DNA of 8,015 nucleotides from Acidobacteriota bacterium (GTDB lineage Bacteria; Acidobacteriota; Terriglobia; Acidiferrales; UBA7541): NCBI GenBank assembly GCA_028876695.1, contig JAGWRH010000386.1, positions 1-8,015 on the forward strand, in the 5' to 3' direction. The notes below the pieces were generated by a model. The model ran no database searches and was not told the origin of the DNA. It was given only the letters and a program-made list of their open reading frames with translations. How positions within the stretch are numbered: position 1 is the stretch's first letter; the number at the start of each line of letters is the position of its first letter. This document shows positions 1 to 5,417 of this stretch, in pieces. A program made the position numbers and the translations under genes.

Positions 1-2
1 CG

Positions 3-665
3 ATCCACGGACAAATGCGGCATCTGGTCGCGCAGGCGAATCGCAACGCGTTCTATTACGTACTCGACCGCGAAACCGGAAAGTTTATCGCCGGGCAGGC
101 GTTCGCGAAGCAATCCTGGGCGAAGGGGCTGGACTCGAACGGCCGGCCAATCCAGATGCCCAACAACGAGCCCACCAAAAAAGGAAATTTAATCTACCCG
201 AGCATCACGGGATCGGTGAACTGGACGAGTCCGTCGTACAGCCCGCTGACGGGATTCGTGTACGTCAACACGCGCGAGCAAGGCGCGATCTACTACAAAG
301 GAAATCCCACCATCGAGCCGGCGAATCCCGCGGATACCGGCGGAGGCGGCGGGCAAAAAGTGCTGGGCGGCGATGACGCCTATAGCGCCGTCCGCGCGCT
401 CGAAGCCACCACCGGCGACCGCAAGTGGCAGTTCAAGATGGTCGGCGATTCGTGGACGGGAACGCTGGCCACCGCGGGCAATCTGGTTTTCTGCGCCGAT
501 GCCGAAGGAGATTTCTTCGCGCTCGATGCAACCAACGGCAAGCCACTGTGGCACGTGCAACTGGGAAATTCCGTGCGTGCGAACCCCATCACCTACGAAG
601 TGGACGGCAAGCAGTATGTGGAAGCCGCGGCGGGAAATTCGATTTTCACCTTCACCCTGCCGTAA
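3..665 (+). CDS. PQQ-dependent alcohol dehydrogenase (quinoprotein), C-terminal part
   Basis: The reading frame is open from the window edge, so the N-terminus lies outside; the first in-frame ATG (15) is internal. The product resembles the C-terminal third of methanol/ethanol-type quinoprotein dehydrogenases, which are periplasmic eight-bladed propellers that oxidise alcohols or sugars with pyrroloquinoline quinone. Visible family marks are an opening stretch QANRNAFYYVLDRETGKF, a central NWTSPSYSPLTGFVYV, and two propeller tryptophan-docking repeats (ALEATTGDRKWQF and ALDATNGKPLWHVQLG). The closing GKQYVEAAAGNSIFTFTLP ends the propeller, and no cytochrome c domain follows, so electrons would go to a separate carrier. 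The catalytic Asp and the PQQ disulfide lie in the missing part, so substrate class and lanthanide versus calcium dependence cannot be judged. The gene converges on the small secreted protein gene ending at 717. Confidence 0.9.
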   Translation: MHGQMRHLVAQANRNAFYYVLDRETGKFIAGQAFAKQSWAKGLDSNGRPIQMPNNEPTKKGNLIYPSITGSVNWTSPSYSPLTGFVYVNTREQGAIYYKGNPTIEPANPADTGGGGGQKVLGGDDAYSAVRALEATTGDRKWQFKMVGDSWTGTLATAGNLVFCADAEGDFFALDATNGKPLWHVQLGNSVRANPITYEVDGKQYVEAAAGNSIFTFTLP

Positions 666-716
666 ATCCGGGAATCATTCGCCGCGTACCGGGCGGGCAG
701 CACGGGCGGCTCGAAC

Positions 717-1091
717 TTATTTTGCGGGTTTGGCGCGCGAAAGCTTGAGGACAATTTCGATATCGCGGCGCGAATCGAAGCTGGAAACGGTGCGAGTGGA
801 CGAAGTGAGAGCGCCGTTTTCGGCGTGGATCGCGTAATCGACGTTCGGATCGAGTCCGCTAAAGCGATACTCGCCGGCCGAATCGGAAATGTATGTGCGG
901 ACGGCCTGCGTCTTGGCATTCAAGAGGTAAACAATCGCGGACGCAACGGGATTTTCGCTCTTATCGAGCACCACGCCATGGACGGTGCGCAGTTCGGTCT
1001 GGGGATCGCGGTTTTGCGCGCGCGTTGCCGACCCGGCGGCGGCTAGAAACACGAAAACGACCGCGATCCACAACAGCCGGCGGGCGTTCAA
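717..1091 (-). CDS. Secreted carboxypeptidase-regulatory-like (beta-sandwich) protein
   Basis: A 124-residue protein with a Sec signal peptide (basic MNARR, hydrophobic core to about residue 20, likely cleavage after ATRA at 25). One carboxypeptidase-regulatory-like/transthyretin-type beta-sandwich follows at about 36-115, recognised by RTVHGVVLDKSENPVASAIV, then TYISDSAGEYRFSGLDPNVDY and a closing IEIVLKL strand. Such domains are binding or structural modules; no catalytic residues are expected and the partner is unknown. Stand-alone short versions are frequent in acidobacteria (recollection, not searched). The start is TTG, chosen because GGAG sits 7 bases upstream and no in-frame ATG is near. 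It lies 36 bases downstream of the LysW-like gene on the same strand and may be co-transcribed with it. Confidence 0.8.
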   Translation of the reverse strand: MNARRLLWIAVVFVFLAAAGSATRAQNRDPQTELRTVHGVVLDKSENPVASAIVYLLNAKTQAVRTYISDSAGEYRFSGLDPNVDYAIHAENGALTSSTRTVSSFDSRRDIEIVLKLSRAKPAK

Positions 1092-1127
1092 GAGCGCTCT
1101 CCAACAAAGGCGTCCATTGCCGCGGCT

Positions 1128-1376
1128 CTATTCCTCGTCGTCATCATCGTCGTGATCGGAATTATCGCCGAGCCCGTCCTCTTCTTTCTCGGCTTCGTCA
1201 TCCTCTTCCTCCTCTTCCTCATCGTCCTCGTCTTCGGAAAGCACGATCAGGTGGACCGGATGCGTTTGCGTGATCTCCAGTTCGACGTCGCATTCCGGGC
1301 AGCTCAGAATTTCCCCTTCTTCGACTTCGTCCTCGTCCAGGTCGATCTCGGCGTCGCATTCCGGGCATTTCGTCAC
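1128..1376 (-). CDS. LysW-like zinc-ribbon protein with polyacidic tail
   Basis: An 82-residue protein. Residues 1-46 form a small zinc ribbon with two CPEC knuckles (C4/C7 and C26/C29) separated by acidic, beta-prone sequence. This matches the fold of LysW/ArgW, the amino-group carrier that holds biosynthetic intermediates of lysine or arginine on its C-terminal glutamate. Residues 48-82 are 27 of 35 Asp/Glu. The classical LysW ending EDWGE is absent, although the chain does end in Glu-Glu. No LysX/ArgX ligase or other AAA-pathway gene is in the window, so a carrier role is only possible; a metal-binding or protein-interaction role is equally open. The start is GTG at 1376, supported by a strong AAGAGGAG (1383-1390) 6 bases upstream. 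The secreted-protein gene follows 36 bases downstream. Confidence 0.8.
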   Translation of the reverse strand: MTKCPECDAEIDLDEDEVEEGEILSCPECDVELEITQTHPVHLIVLSEDEDDEEEEEEDDEAEKEEDGLGDNSDHDDDDDEE

Positions 1377-1382
1377 GACTCT

Positions 1383-1390
1383 CTCCTCTT
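1383..1390 (-). promoter_or_regulatory. Ribosome binding site for the LysW-like gene (supports GTG start)
   Basis: AAGAGGAG on the minus strand, 6 bases before GTG 1376. It decides the non-ATG start, since no in-frame ATG with a comparable site lies nearby. Confidence 0.7.
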
Positions 1391-1414
1391 GCGTCGAACT
1401 TGAGCCAGGGGCGT

Positions 1415-1420
1415 ATTATA
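1415..1420 (-). promoter_or_regulatory. Candidate -10 box for the LysW-like gene
   Basis: A perfect TATAAT on the minus strand inside the AT-rich patch 1414-1424 of an otherwise GC-rich region. Initiation near 1408 would leave a leader of about 30 bases containing the ribosome binding site. No good -35 lies 16-18 bases upstream: a TTGACA (1430-1435) is only 9 bases away, too close to pair with it. The patch contains the palindrome TTATATAA, so it could also serve the divergent Nudix gene. Confidence 0.35.
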
Positions 1421-1463
1421 TAACGTCCATGTCAAGCTTTATCCGCATGCATCGCGGAACGCA

Positions 1464-1928
1464 ATGACGACGCGCCGCGAATATCCGGGCCAGCCGATCG
1501 TGGGAGTGGGCGGAGTGGTCGTTTCCAATGGCCGCGCGCTGCTGATCAAGCGCGGCAGCCCGCCGCTCGAGGGCGAATGGTCCATCCCCGGCGGATTGCT
1601 GGAGATCGGCGAAACGCTGCTCGAAGCGGTCAAGCGCGAACTGCGGGAAGAGACCGGACTCGAGGTGCGGCCGCTCGATTTGATCGAGGTGTTCGAGCGC
1701 ATCGAGCTCGACGGCAGCGGAACGGCGCGTTATCACTTTGTGGTGCTCGATTATTTCTGCGAAACGATGGGAGGCGAAGCGCGCGCCGGCAGCGATGTGA
1801 CCCACGTGGCGTGGGCCAGGCCCGAAGAGCTGGTGCAATATTCCGTCTCCAGCACGGCCACGCGCGTGATCATGAAAGCGTTTCAGATGGTCCGAGCCGG
1901 CGAGCGAAGCGCTGGACGCGGGGGCTGA
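1464..1928 (+). CDS. Nudix hydrolase
   Basis: A 154-residue single-domain Nudix hydrolase, which cleaves nucleoside-diphosphate-linked substrates with a divalent metal. The full Nudix box is present: G44-x5-E50-x7-R58-E59-L60-x-E62-E63-x-G65-L66, preceded by EGEWSIPGG (36-44) as in ADP-ribose pyrophosphatase and MutT-like members. REEE metal ligands are intact, so it should be active. Substrate cannot be set from sequence; ADP-ribose or an oxidised nucleotide are both plausible. The last dozen residues (RAGERSAGRGG) are low-complexity beyond the usual fold. ATG 1464 is the only in-frame start nearby; it has only a weak ribosome binding site (GCGGAAC). It diverges from the LysW-like gene and ends 16 bases from the convergent three-TM protein gene. 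Confidence 0.9.
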   Translation: MTTRREYPGQPIVGVGGVVVSNGRALLIKRGSPPLEGEWSIPGGLLEIGETLLEAVKRELREETGLEVRPLDLIEVFERIELDGSGTARYHFVVLDYFCETMGGEARAGSDVTHVAWARPEELVQYSVSSTATRVIMKAFQMVRAGERSAGRGG

Positions 1929-1944
1929 ACGGCCGCGCGACAAT

Positions 1945-2337
1945 TTAGCGGACGTAGGGGAAAATTTCGTCGGCAATCCAGTAATTGGCCAGCAGCACGG
2001 CGAATAGCATCCCGAAAGTCCACAAACCCCATCGCCAACGCAACCAGCCTTTTCTGAAAACCGAAAATTGCATAGGCACGTCCGCGACATACGCGGCGCA
2101 ATAGCAGATATTCGCCCAGACCGCCAGTATAGCGAGCAGGACCAGCGACTCCCATTTGAACGTGGGCAGAAAATGCGGCCAGCTGGCCGCAACCCAGGCT
2201 ACGACAATCGCCGCAAGAATCGCGTTGTACGCAATTCGCCGCCGCTCCCAGTACCGGATCGCGTTCGAAACTATTTCGGGGAATGCATTCTGCGGCGATT
2301 CACCGCTCCGCGACGCGCCGAGCTGTTCGGGATTCAT
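1945..2337 (-). CDS. Small three-TM membrane protein of unknown function
   Basis: I do not recognise a named family. With the start chosen here the protein has 130 residues: a hydrophilic N-terminus with a charged amphipathic stretch (NAIRYWERRR), then three predicted membrane segments at about 36-53, 62-84 and 100-122, with WLRWRWG between the second and third. ATG 2337 is preferred over an upstream GTG at 2385 because a perfect GGAGG (2344-2348) lies 6 bases before it. The gene follows uppS on the same strand after 78 bases, the last member of the minus-strand run. An envelope role is suggested only by this neighbourhood. Confidence 0.7.
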   Translation of the reverse strand: MNPEQLGASRSGESPQNAFPEIVSNAIRYWERRRIAYNAILAAIVVAWVAASWPHFLPTFKWESLVLLAILAVWANICYCAAYVADVPMQFSVFRKGWLRWRWGLWTFGMLFAVLLANYWIADEIFPYVR

Positions 2338-2343
2338 GAGCTG

Positions 2344-2348
2344 CCTCC
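2344..2348 (-). promoter_or_regulatory. Ribosome binding site deciding the start of the three-TM protein
   Basis: GGAGG on the minus strand, 6 bases upstream of ATG 2337. It favours the 130-residue form over a 146-residue form from GTG 2385. Confidence 0.7.
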
Positions 2349-2415
2349 GGTTCAAGTGCTTGAAAACCCGCGGGGCCTCCGACACATTTTTTGCGGCCAG
2401 GGGCGAAGGCTTCGT

Positions 2416-3153
2416 TCAGCTCGCCGCGGCGGTTTCGGGCAGGCGGCCAAAGCGCCGCTCGCGTCCCAGAAAATCCTCGACCGCGCCCGCCAGATCGGCG
2501 GCTTCGAATTCCGGCCACATGCGCGGCGTGAAAAACAGCTCCGCGTACGCGCACTCCCACAGCAGGAAGTCGCTCAAGCGGCGCTCGCCTCCGGTGCGGA
2601 TCAGCAGATCGACATCGGGCGCGGGCTCGCCGCTGTGCGTCACCTGTCCCAGCCGGCGCGCGAATTCGCGTTCGGTAACCTCCAGGCTCGACATCATCCA
2701 GCAAGCGGCGCGCAGAATGGCATCGCGCGAAGAGTAGTCGAGAGCGATGCAAAGATCCATGCGCCGTCCCGCGGCGGTTTTCCGCTCCGCGAAGTCGATG
2801 GCCTCGGCGAGCGCCCGCGGGATGCGATCGCGGCGCCCAATCACGCGCAGACGGATGCGCTCAGCTTCGAAATCCGCGGCCGAACTGCGCAAAAAATCCT
2901 CGAGCAGCGCCAGCAAGGAGGAGACTTCCGGAGCGGGGCGCTCCCAATTATTGGACGAGAATGCGTACAGCGTGAGCGTTCCGATGCCGAGATCGGGAGC
3001 CGCGCGTACGATGCGCCGCACCGCGGCCACGCCGGCGCGATGTCCCTCCGAACGCGCCAGCCCGCGCGCGGCGGCCCAGCGCCCGTTGCCGTCCAATAGA
3101 ATCGCCACGTGGAGGAGCGGATCGGAAATCACTCTCGCTTTGCTGTTGCCCAT
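2416..3153 (-). CDS. uppS: Isoprenyl transferase (undecaprenyl diphosphate synthase family)
   Basis: A 245-residue cis-prenyltransferase, close to the usual ~250. It would condense isopentenyl diphosphate onto farnesyl diphosphate in cis to make the polyprenyl carrier for peptidoglycan and surface glycans, at the cytoplasmic face. Family motifs in order: HVAILLDGNGRWA (15-27; D21 is the Mg/catalytic Asp), R34 and H38, YAFSSNNWERP (63-73), and RTGGERRLSDFLLWECAYAELFF with R186, R192, S194 and E205. Departures from the common enzyme are RTGGE for RTSGE and DYSSRDAI (139-146) where most have an NYGGR-type sequence, so this may be a divergent subgroup or a second paralogue with different chain length. 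ATG 3153 lacks an ideally spaced ribosome binding site (AGGAAGG lies about 12 bases away). Upstream is a short, probably frameshifted ORF; downstream is the three-TM protein. Confidence 0.9.
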   Translation of the reverse strand: MGNSKARVISDPLLHVAILLDGNGRWAAARGLARSEGHRAGVAAVRRIVRAAPDLGIGTLTLYAFSSNNWERPAPEVSSLLALLEDFLRSSAADFEAERIRLRVIGRRDRIPRALAEAIDFAERKTAAGRRMDLCIALDYSSRDAILRAACWMMSSLEVTEREFARRLGQVTHSGEPAPDVDLLIRTGGERRLSDFLLWECAYAELFFTPRMWPEFEAADLAGAVEDFLGRERRFGRLPETAAAS

Positions 3154-3170
3154 TTGGAATTAGCGCCTTC

Positions 3171-3448
3171 CTAGCCTTCTCCGCAGCGCGGATCACGGCT
3201 TCCTGATTCAACACGCCCGATTCCGTTTCGACGGCGGCGCTCTTTCGACGCGACCCAGTTCAGCAATCCGGCCGCGCAAACGAAATACGGAAAAACGCCG
3301 CACAGCGTGTCGCTCGCCGAATGCGAGTGGCGATCGATCGCGCGAAAGACTTGCAAGCAAGATGCCAGAGCCACGCCCCGATGCCGCCCGGCCCTGCCAC
3401 GAAAGGCCGGCAAATCCAACCCAGGGGCCGATACCATGCCGCGCTCAT
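3171..3448 (-). pseudogene. Possible small membrane protein gene with an apparent frameshift
   Basis: Not recognised. Just after the regulator stop codon, AGGGGG followed by six bases and ATG 3448 makes an excellent translation start. That frame reads MSAAWYRPLGWICRPF and continues through GGIGAWLWHLACKSF, with GC at about 24 of 33 third positions, but then loses coding character and stops at 3260. From roughly 3350 the -1 frame looks more gene-like (about 22 of 30 third positions G/C, against 17 of 30) and encodes a hydrophobic segment LCGVFPYFVCAAGLLNWVAS with a basic tail, stopping at 3171. Joined, the two halves would give a two-TM protein of about 90 residues. Alternatives are a sequencing or assembly indel, an intact 88-residue ORF from ATG 3437 without a ribosome binding site, or no gene at all. 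Confidence 0.35.
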
Positions 3449-3459
3449 CGCGTGCCCCC

Positions 3460-3864
3460 TTAGCTGGATTTCGCGCTTTCGGCGTCCCGCGTCGCGCGGA
3501 TCAGCGCTTCCATGTGGTTCAAATATTTTTCGAGAGCGCGGCGCCCGAGAGCCGTGAGACGATATTGCGTCTTGGGCACGCGGCCAGAAAACGATTTAAT
3601 GCACAAAATGTAGCCGGCGTCTTCCAGTTTGCGGGCGTGGACGCTCAAATTTCCGTCTGTTACTCGAAGCAAAGGCTTCAGTTCCTTAAAGGTGAGAGAC
3701 GGACTTACGGCAAGCGCGCTAACGATGCCCAGCCGCGTGCGTTCGTGGATCAGGCGGTCGAGTTCGGCGGCCTGCGCTTCGATCGACCGCGAAACTCCAG
3801 GCCCGCGCTTGGACTTTTCCTTGTCGTCGCGCGGGGAGCGAAGCGCCGTGGATTTACCCGCCAT
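3460..3864 (-). CDS. Winged-helix transcriptional regulator (ArsR/MarR-like, HTH_34 type)
   Basis: A 134-residue DNA-binding protein. After a basic, probably disordered N-terminus (1-30) comes one winged-helix domain at about 33-125: LDRLIHERTRLGIVSALA (helix 1), LTFKELKPLLRVTDGNLSVHARKLEDAGYI (helix-turn-helix, recognition helix around NLSVHARKLEDAG), and a wing KSFSGRVPKTQYRLTALG, then a long C-terminal helix for dimerisation. No metal-binding cysteines are present, so it is not a classical metal-sensing ArsR; the ligand is unknown. Its ATG overlaps the end of the six-TM gene by 11 bases, implying translational coupling. Such regulator/membrane-protein pairs are usually self-regulated, and a palindrome at 4502-4518 in the promoter region of the pair is the natural binding site candidate (inference). 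Confidence 0.85.
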   Translation of the reverse strand: MAGKSTALRSPRDDKEKSKRGPGVSRSIEAQAAELDRLIHERTRLGIVSALAVSPSLTFKELKPLLRVTDGNLSVHARKLEDAGYILCIKSFSGRVPKTQYRLTALGRRALEKYLNHMEALIRATRDAESAKSS

Positions 3865-4465
3865 AGTTCCTCGCGATCACCGCGCCGAAAAGGATGTGCA
3901 ATCCGCCAAAGCCCGCGGCCAGCAGGAAGTTGCCCCATCCCGCGGGAGAGAAAAGCGCCACCGTCCCCAAAACCATGAAACAGAGGCCCATCAACGGCAC
4001 CACGCGGATGGAAAACGCGCCGCCGGTGACCACCCCCGTGCCGTACAGCAGGAGCCATATTCCGGCGACCGCACCGACGGATGCGGTGCGGCCGAGCAAA
4101 ATCGTCAGCAGCGCGCCGGCGAAGAGCGGCGGCGCGAAGCTGTACACGAAGCGCCGGCCGGGACCGGAGAGCAGCGACGTCCCCGAACTGCGCGATTTTG
4201 AGATGGTCGTCCAAATGGCGATGGCGACGGCCACGCAGGCCTCGATGACCCACGTAGCGAACCAATCGAAGGCGTTGGCCTGGCGCGATGCGATTACCGC
4301 CGCTCCCACGGCCGTGATGCCGATGGCCACTCCGCCCCAACCGGGCACCGCGGTGAATGAGCCGGCCCGCTCCATGGTTTCGCGAATAAAGCGGAGGTTA
4401 TCGCGAGCGCGATCGTCGAGCGCCACGGGGCGTTGGTCGCGCGGCGGCTGTGCGCCGGGGTTCAT
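3854..4465 (-). CDS. Six-TM membrane protein paired with winged-helix regulator
   Basis: A 203-residue integral membrane protein without a function I can name. A cytosolic N-terminus of about 40 residues carries DDRARDNLRFIRETMERAGSF, ending in VPGWGG at the membrane entry. Six hydrophobic segments follow at about 42-60, 66-86, 104-124, 127-149, 150-172 and 176-196. No catalytic motif or transporter signature is evident. It overlaps the regulator gene by 11 bases and heads the minus-strand run. The start ATG 4465 has only a weak AGG upstream; a possible promoter lies so close that the transcript could be leaderless. The tight pairing suggests that the membrane protein is the regulator's target or acts with it, as a sensor or stress-response component (inference). 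Confidence 0.75.
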   Translation of the reverse strand: MNPGAQPPRDQRPVALDDRARDNLRFIRETMERAGSFTAVPGWGGVAIGITAVGAAVIASRQANAFDWFATWVIEACVAVAIAIWTTISKSRSSGTSLLSGPGRRFVYSFAPPLFAGALLTILLGRTASVGAVAGIWLLLYGTGVVTGGAFSIRVVPLMGLCFMVLGTVALFSPAGWGNFLLAAGFGGLHILFGAVIARNYGG

Positions 4466-4471
4466 GCGTCC

Positions 4472-4499
4472 AGCCTAACATTGCGCCCAATGATGTCAA
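4472..4499 (-). promoter_or_regulatory. Candidate promoter for the membrane-protein/regulator genes
   Basis: On the minus strand a perfect -35 TTGACA (4494-4499) is followed after 16 bases by TAGGCT (4472-4477; T, A and final T conserved). Initiation would fall at or next to ATG 4465, giving a leaderless or nearly leaderless mRNA. The -10 is weak, so confidence is limited. Confidence 0.35.
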
Positions 4500-4501
4500 G
4501 T

Positions 4502-4518
4502 ACTTTGCAAAACAAAGT
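4502..4518. promoter_or_regulatory. Palindromic operator candidate ACTTTG-N5-CAAAGT
   Basis: ACTTTGCAAAACAAAGT is a perfect 6-bp inverted repeat with a 5-base centre, sized for a dimeric winged-helix protein. It sits in the space between the divergent membrane-protein/regulator genes and the DinB-like gene, 2 bases upstream of the minus-strand -35 and overlapping the plus-strand -35 candidate. The regulator at 3460-3864 is the likeliest binder (inference). Confidence 0.5.
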
Positions 4519-4533
4519 TACAAGATATATAAC
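4505..4533 (+). promoter_or_regulatory. Candidate upstream promoter toward the DinB-like gene
   Basis: TTGCAA (4505-4510), a 17-base spacer and TATAAC (4528-4533; 5 of 6 to consensus). The -35 lies inside the palindrome 4502-4518, so a bound repressor would block it. The leader to ATG 4731 would be about 190 bases, in which I see no gene or clear RNA structure. Confidence 0.4.
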
Positions 4534-4601
4534 AGCGCCCCGATGGCGATGGCCCTCGGCACGCACAGAACCGGGAATTCCCTTCCCTGCCGTGGAACTT
4601 C

Positions 4602-4630
4602 TTGTGCGCAGTCCGCGCGCAAGCTATGCT
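4602..4630 (+). promoter_or_regulatory. Candidate proximal promoter of the DinB-like gene
   Basis: TTGTGC (4602-4607), a 17-base spacer and TATGCT (4625-4630). This would give a leader of roughly 95 bases. Each hexamer is only a partial match, so this is an alternative to the upstream candidate. Confidence 0.3.
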
Positions 4631-4715
4631 TTGGCCCCAACGCGCAGATGGCCGTTGGCACCCCCGCCGCGTGGCCCTTTCGTTTTGGGCTGGCATCAGC
4701 CGGGGCGCAAATCCC

Positions 4716-4725
4716 AAGGAGGTGA
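4716..4725 (+). promoter_or_regulatory. Full-length Shine-Dalgarno of the DinB-like gene
   Basis: AAGGAGGTGA pairs over ten bases with the canonical bacterial 16S 3' end, and it is the strongest ribosome binding site in the window. It fixes the start at 4731 and suggests high translation. Confidence 0.8.
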
Positions 4726-4730
4726 CATTC

Positions 4731-5276
4731 ATGACCAAGTGGATCATCGGCATTGCGGCGGTGCTGGCGTTGAGCTTCGCCTGTACCGCGCCCGCAGCCC
4801 AGCAGAGCAGCGCCAGTCCCGTTGCAGACGCCTTGCGCAGTCTGGTGGCGCGCAACGCAACCAATATGGTCGGCGCCGCCGACGAGATGCCCGCCGATAA
4901 GTTCAGCTATCATCCCACGCCGCAGCAGTGGACCTTTGCGCACCTGATGGTGCACGCCACGGGCGCGAACTATGGAATGTGCTCGGCCATAGCCGGCTTG
5001 CCCATGCCGAAGACCGATCCGCTCGCCGATAGCGATCCCAAGGACAAGATTGTTTCGGCGCTAAAGGCCTCGTTTCAGTTTTGCGAGGATTCGCTGAAGA
5101 ACGTCACGGACGCGAATCTGGCTGAAGAAATCCCGTTTTTCGGCGGGCGAAAAGTGACGCGCGGAGCCATGATGATTATCATGGCCGATGATTACGGCGA
5201 TCACTACAGTCAGGCGTCGGGCTATCTGCGCCTGAACGGGATTCTGCCTCCCTCGGCGCAACACCGGCGGCCGTAA
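4731..5276 (+). CDS. Secreted DinB-like (DinB/YfiT fold) protein
   Basis: A 181-residue protein with a Sec signal (hydrophobic 4-17, likely cleavage after the APAA at 20-23). Cys18 lies in SFAC, which is not a good lipobox. The mature part resembles the DinB-like four-helix bundle: W67-x3-H71-x3-H75 in helix 2 and GDHYSQASGYLRLNGILPP at the end (H158). DinB folds usually bind a metal through three histidines; here H75 and H158 fit but the residue four before H158 is Asp154, so the site is altered or uses Asp. Periplasmic DinB-like proteins are common in acidobacteria, with unknown substrates; some relatives are thiol transferases. ATG 4731 is chosen over upstream in-frame codons because AAGGAGGTGA (4716-4725) precedes it and a signal peptide follows. 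It diverges from the membrane-protein/regulator genes. Confidence 0.85.
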   Translation: MTKWIIGIAAVLALSFACTAPAAQQSSASPVADALRSLVARNATNMVGAADEMPADKFSYHPTPQQWTFAHLMVHATGANYGMCSAIAGLPMPKTDPLADSDPKDKIVSALKASFQFCEDSLKNVTDANLAEEIPFFGGRKVTRGAMMIIMADDYGDHYSQASGYLRLNGILPPSAQHRRP

Positions 5277-5329
5277 AAGTTGCAATGTCCGCGGGCCCAG
5301 GGCGTTTGAGTCGTCCGGGCACTGCGGGG

Positions 5330-5357
5330 ACCCCAAAGCGCTTCCGCGCTTTGGGGT
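5330..5357. terminator. 12-bp perfect hairpin between convergent genes
   Basis: ACCCCAAAGCGC, loop TTCC, GCGCTTTGGGGT: a perfect 12-bp stem, extendable by two G-C pairs past one mismatch. It lies midway between the convergent stop codons at 5276 and 5420, so a bidirectional terminator is the simplest reading. There is no T-tract on either side, so it may instead act as an mRNA-stabilising hairpin or be a dispersed palindromic repeat. Confidence 0.55.
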
Positions 5358-5417
5358 ACCTTCACGCGCGGGCCGCCCTTGCGCCTTGGCGCGCAACTAG
5401 TCATGCCCGGCAGACTG

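Noticed and set aside
681..710. GCCGC/GCGGC inverted repeat between the convergent genes at 665 and 717
   Set aside because: A 5-bp stem with a 20-base loop and no T-tract is too weak to call a terminator.
1132..1235. Low-complexity CTC/CTT/ATC-rich DNA resembling a microsatellite
   Set aside because: It is fully explained as the acidic Asp/Glu codons of the LysW-like tail, with no fixed repeat unit.
1416..2192. 258-residue minus-strand open frame across the Nudix gene
   Set aside because: It covers an intact Nudix box on the other strand and has no ribosome binding site or recognisable motif.
2068..3099. 343-residue plus-strand open frame opposite uppS
   Set aside because: It is antisense to a clear UppS; its product is arginine-rich low-quality sequence with no domain, as expected opposite a GC-rich gene.
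3307..4201. Two long plus-strand open frames over the regulator and six-TM genes
   Set aside because: The opposite strand encodes a coherent winged-helix protein and a six-TM protein with an 11-base overlap; the plus-strand products are shadows.
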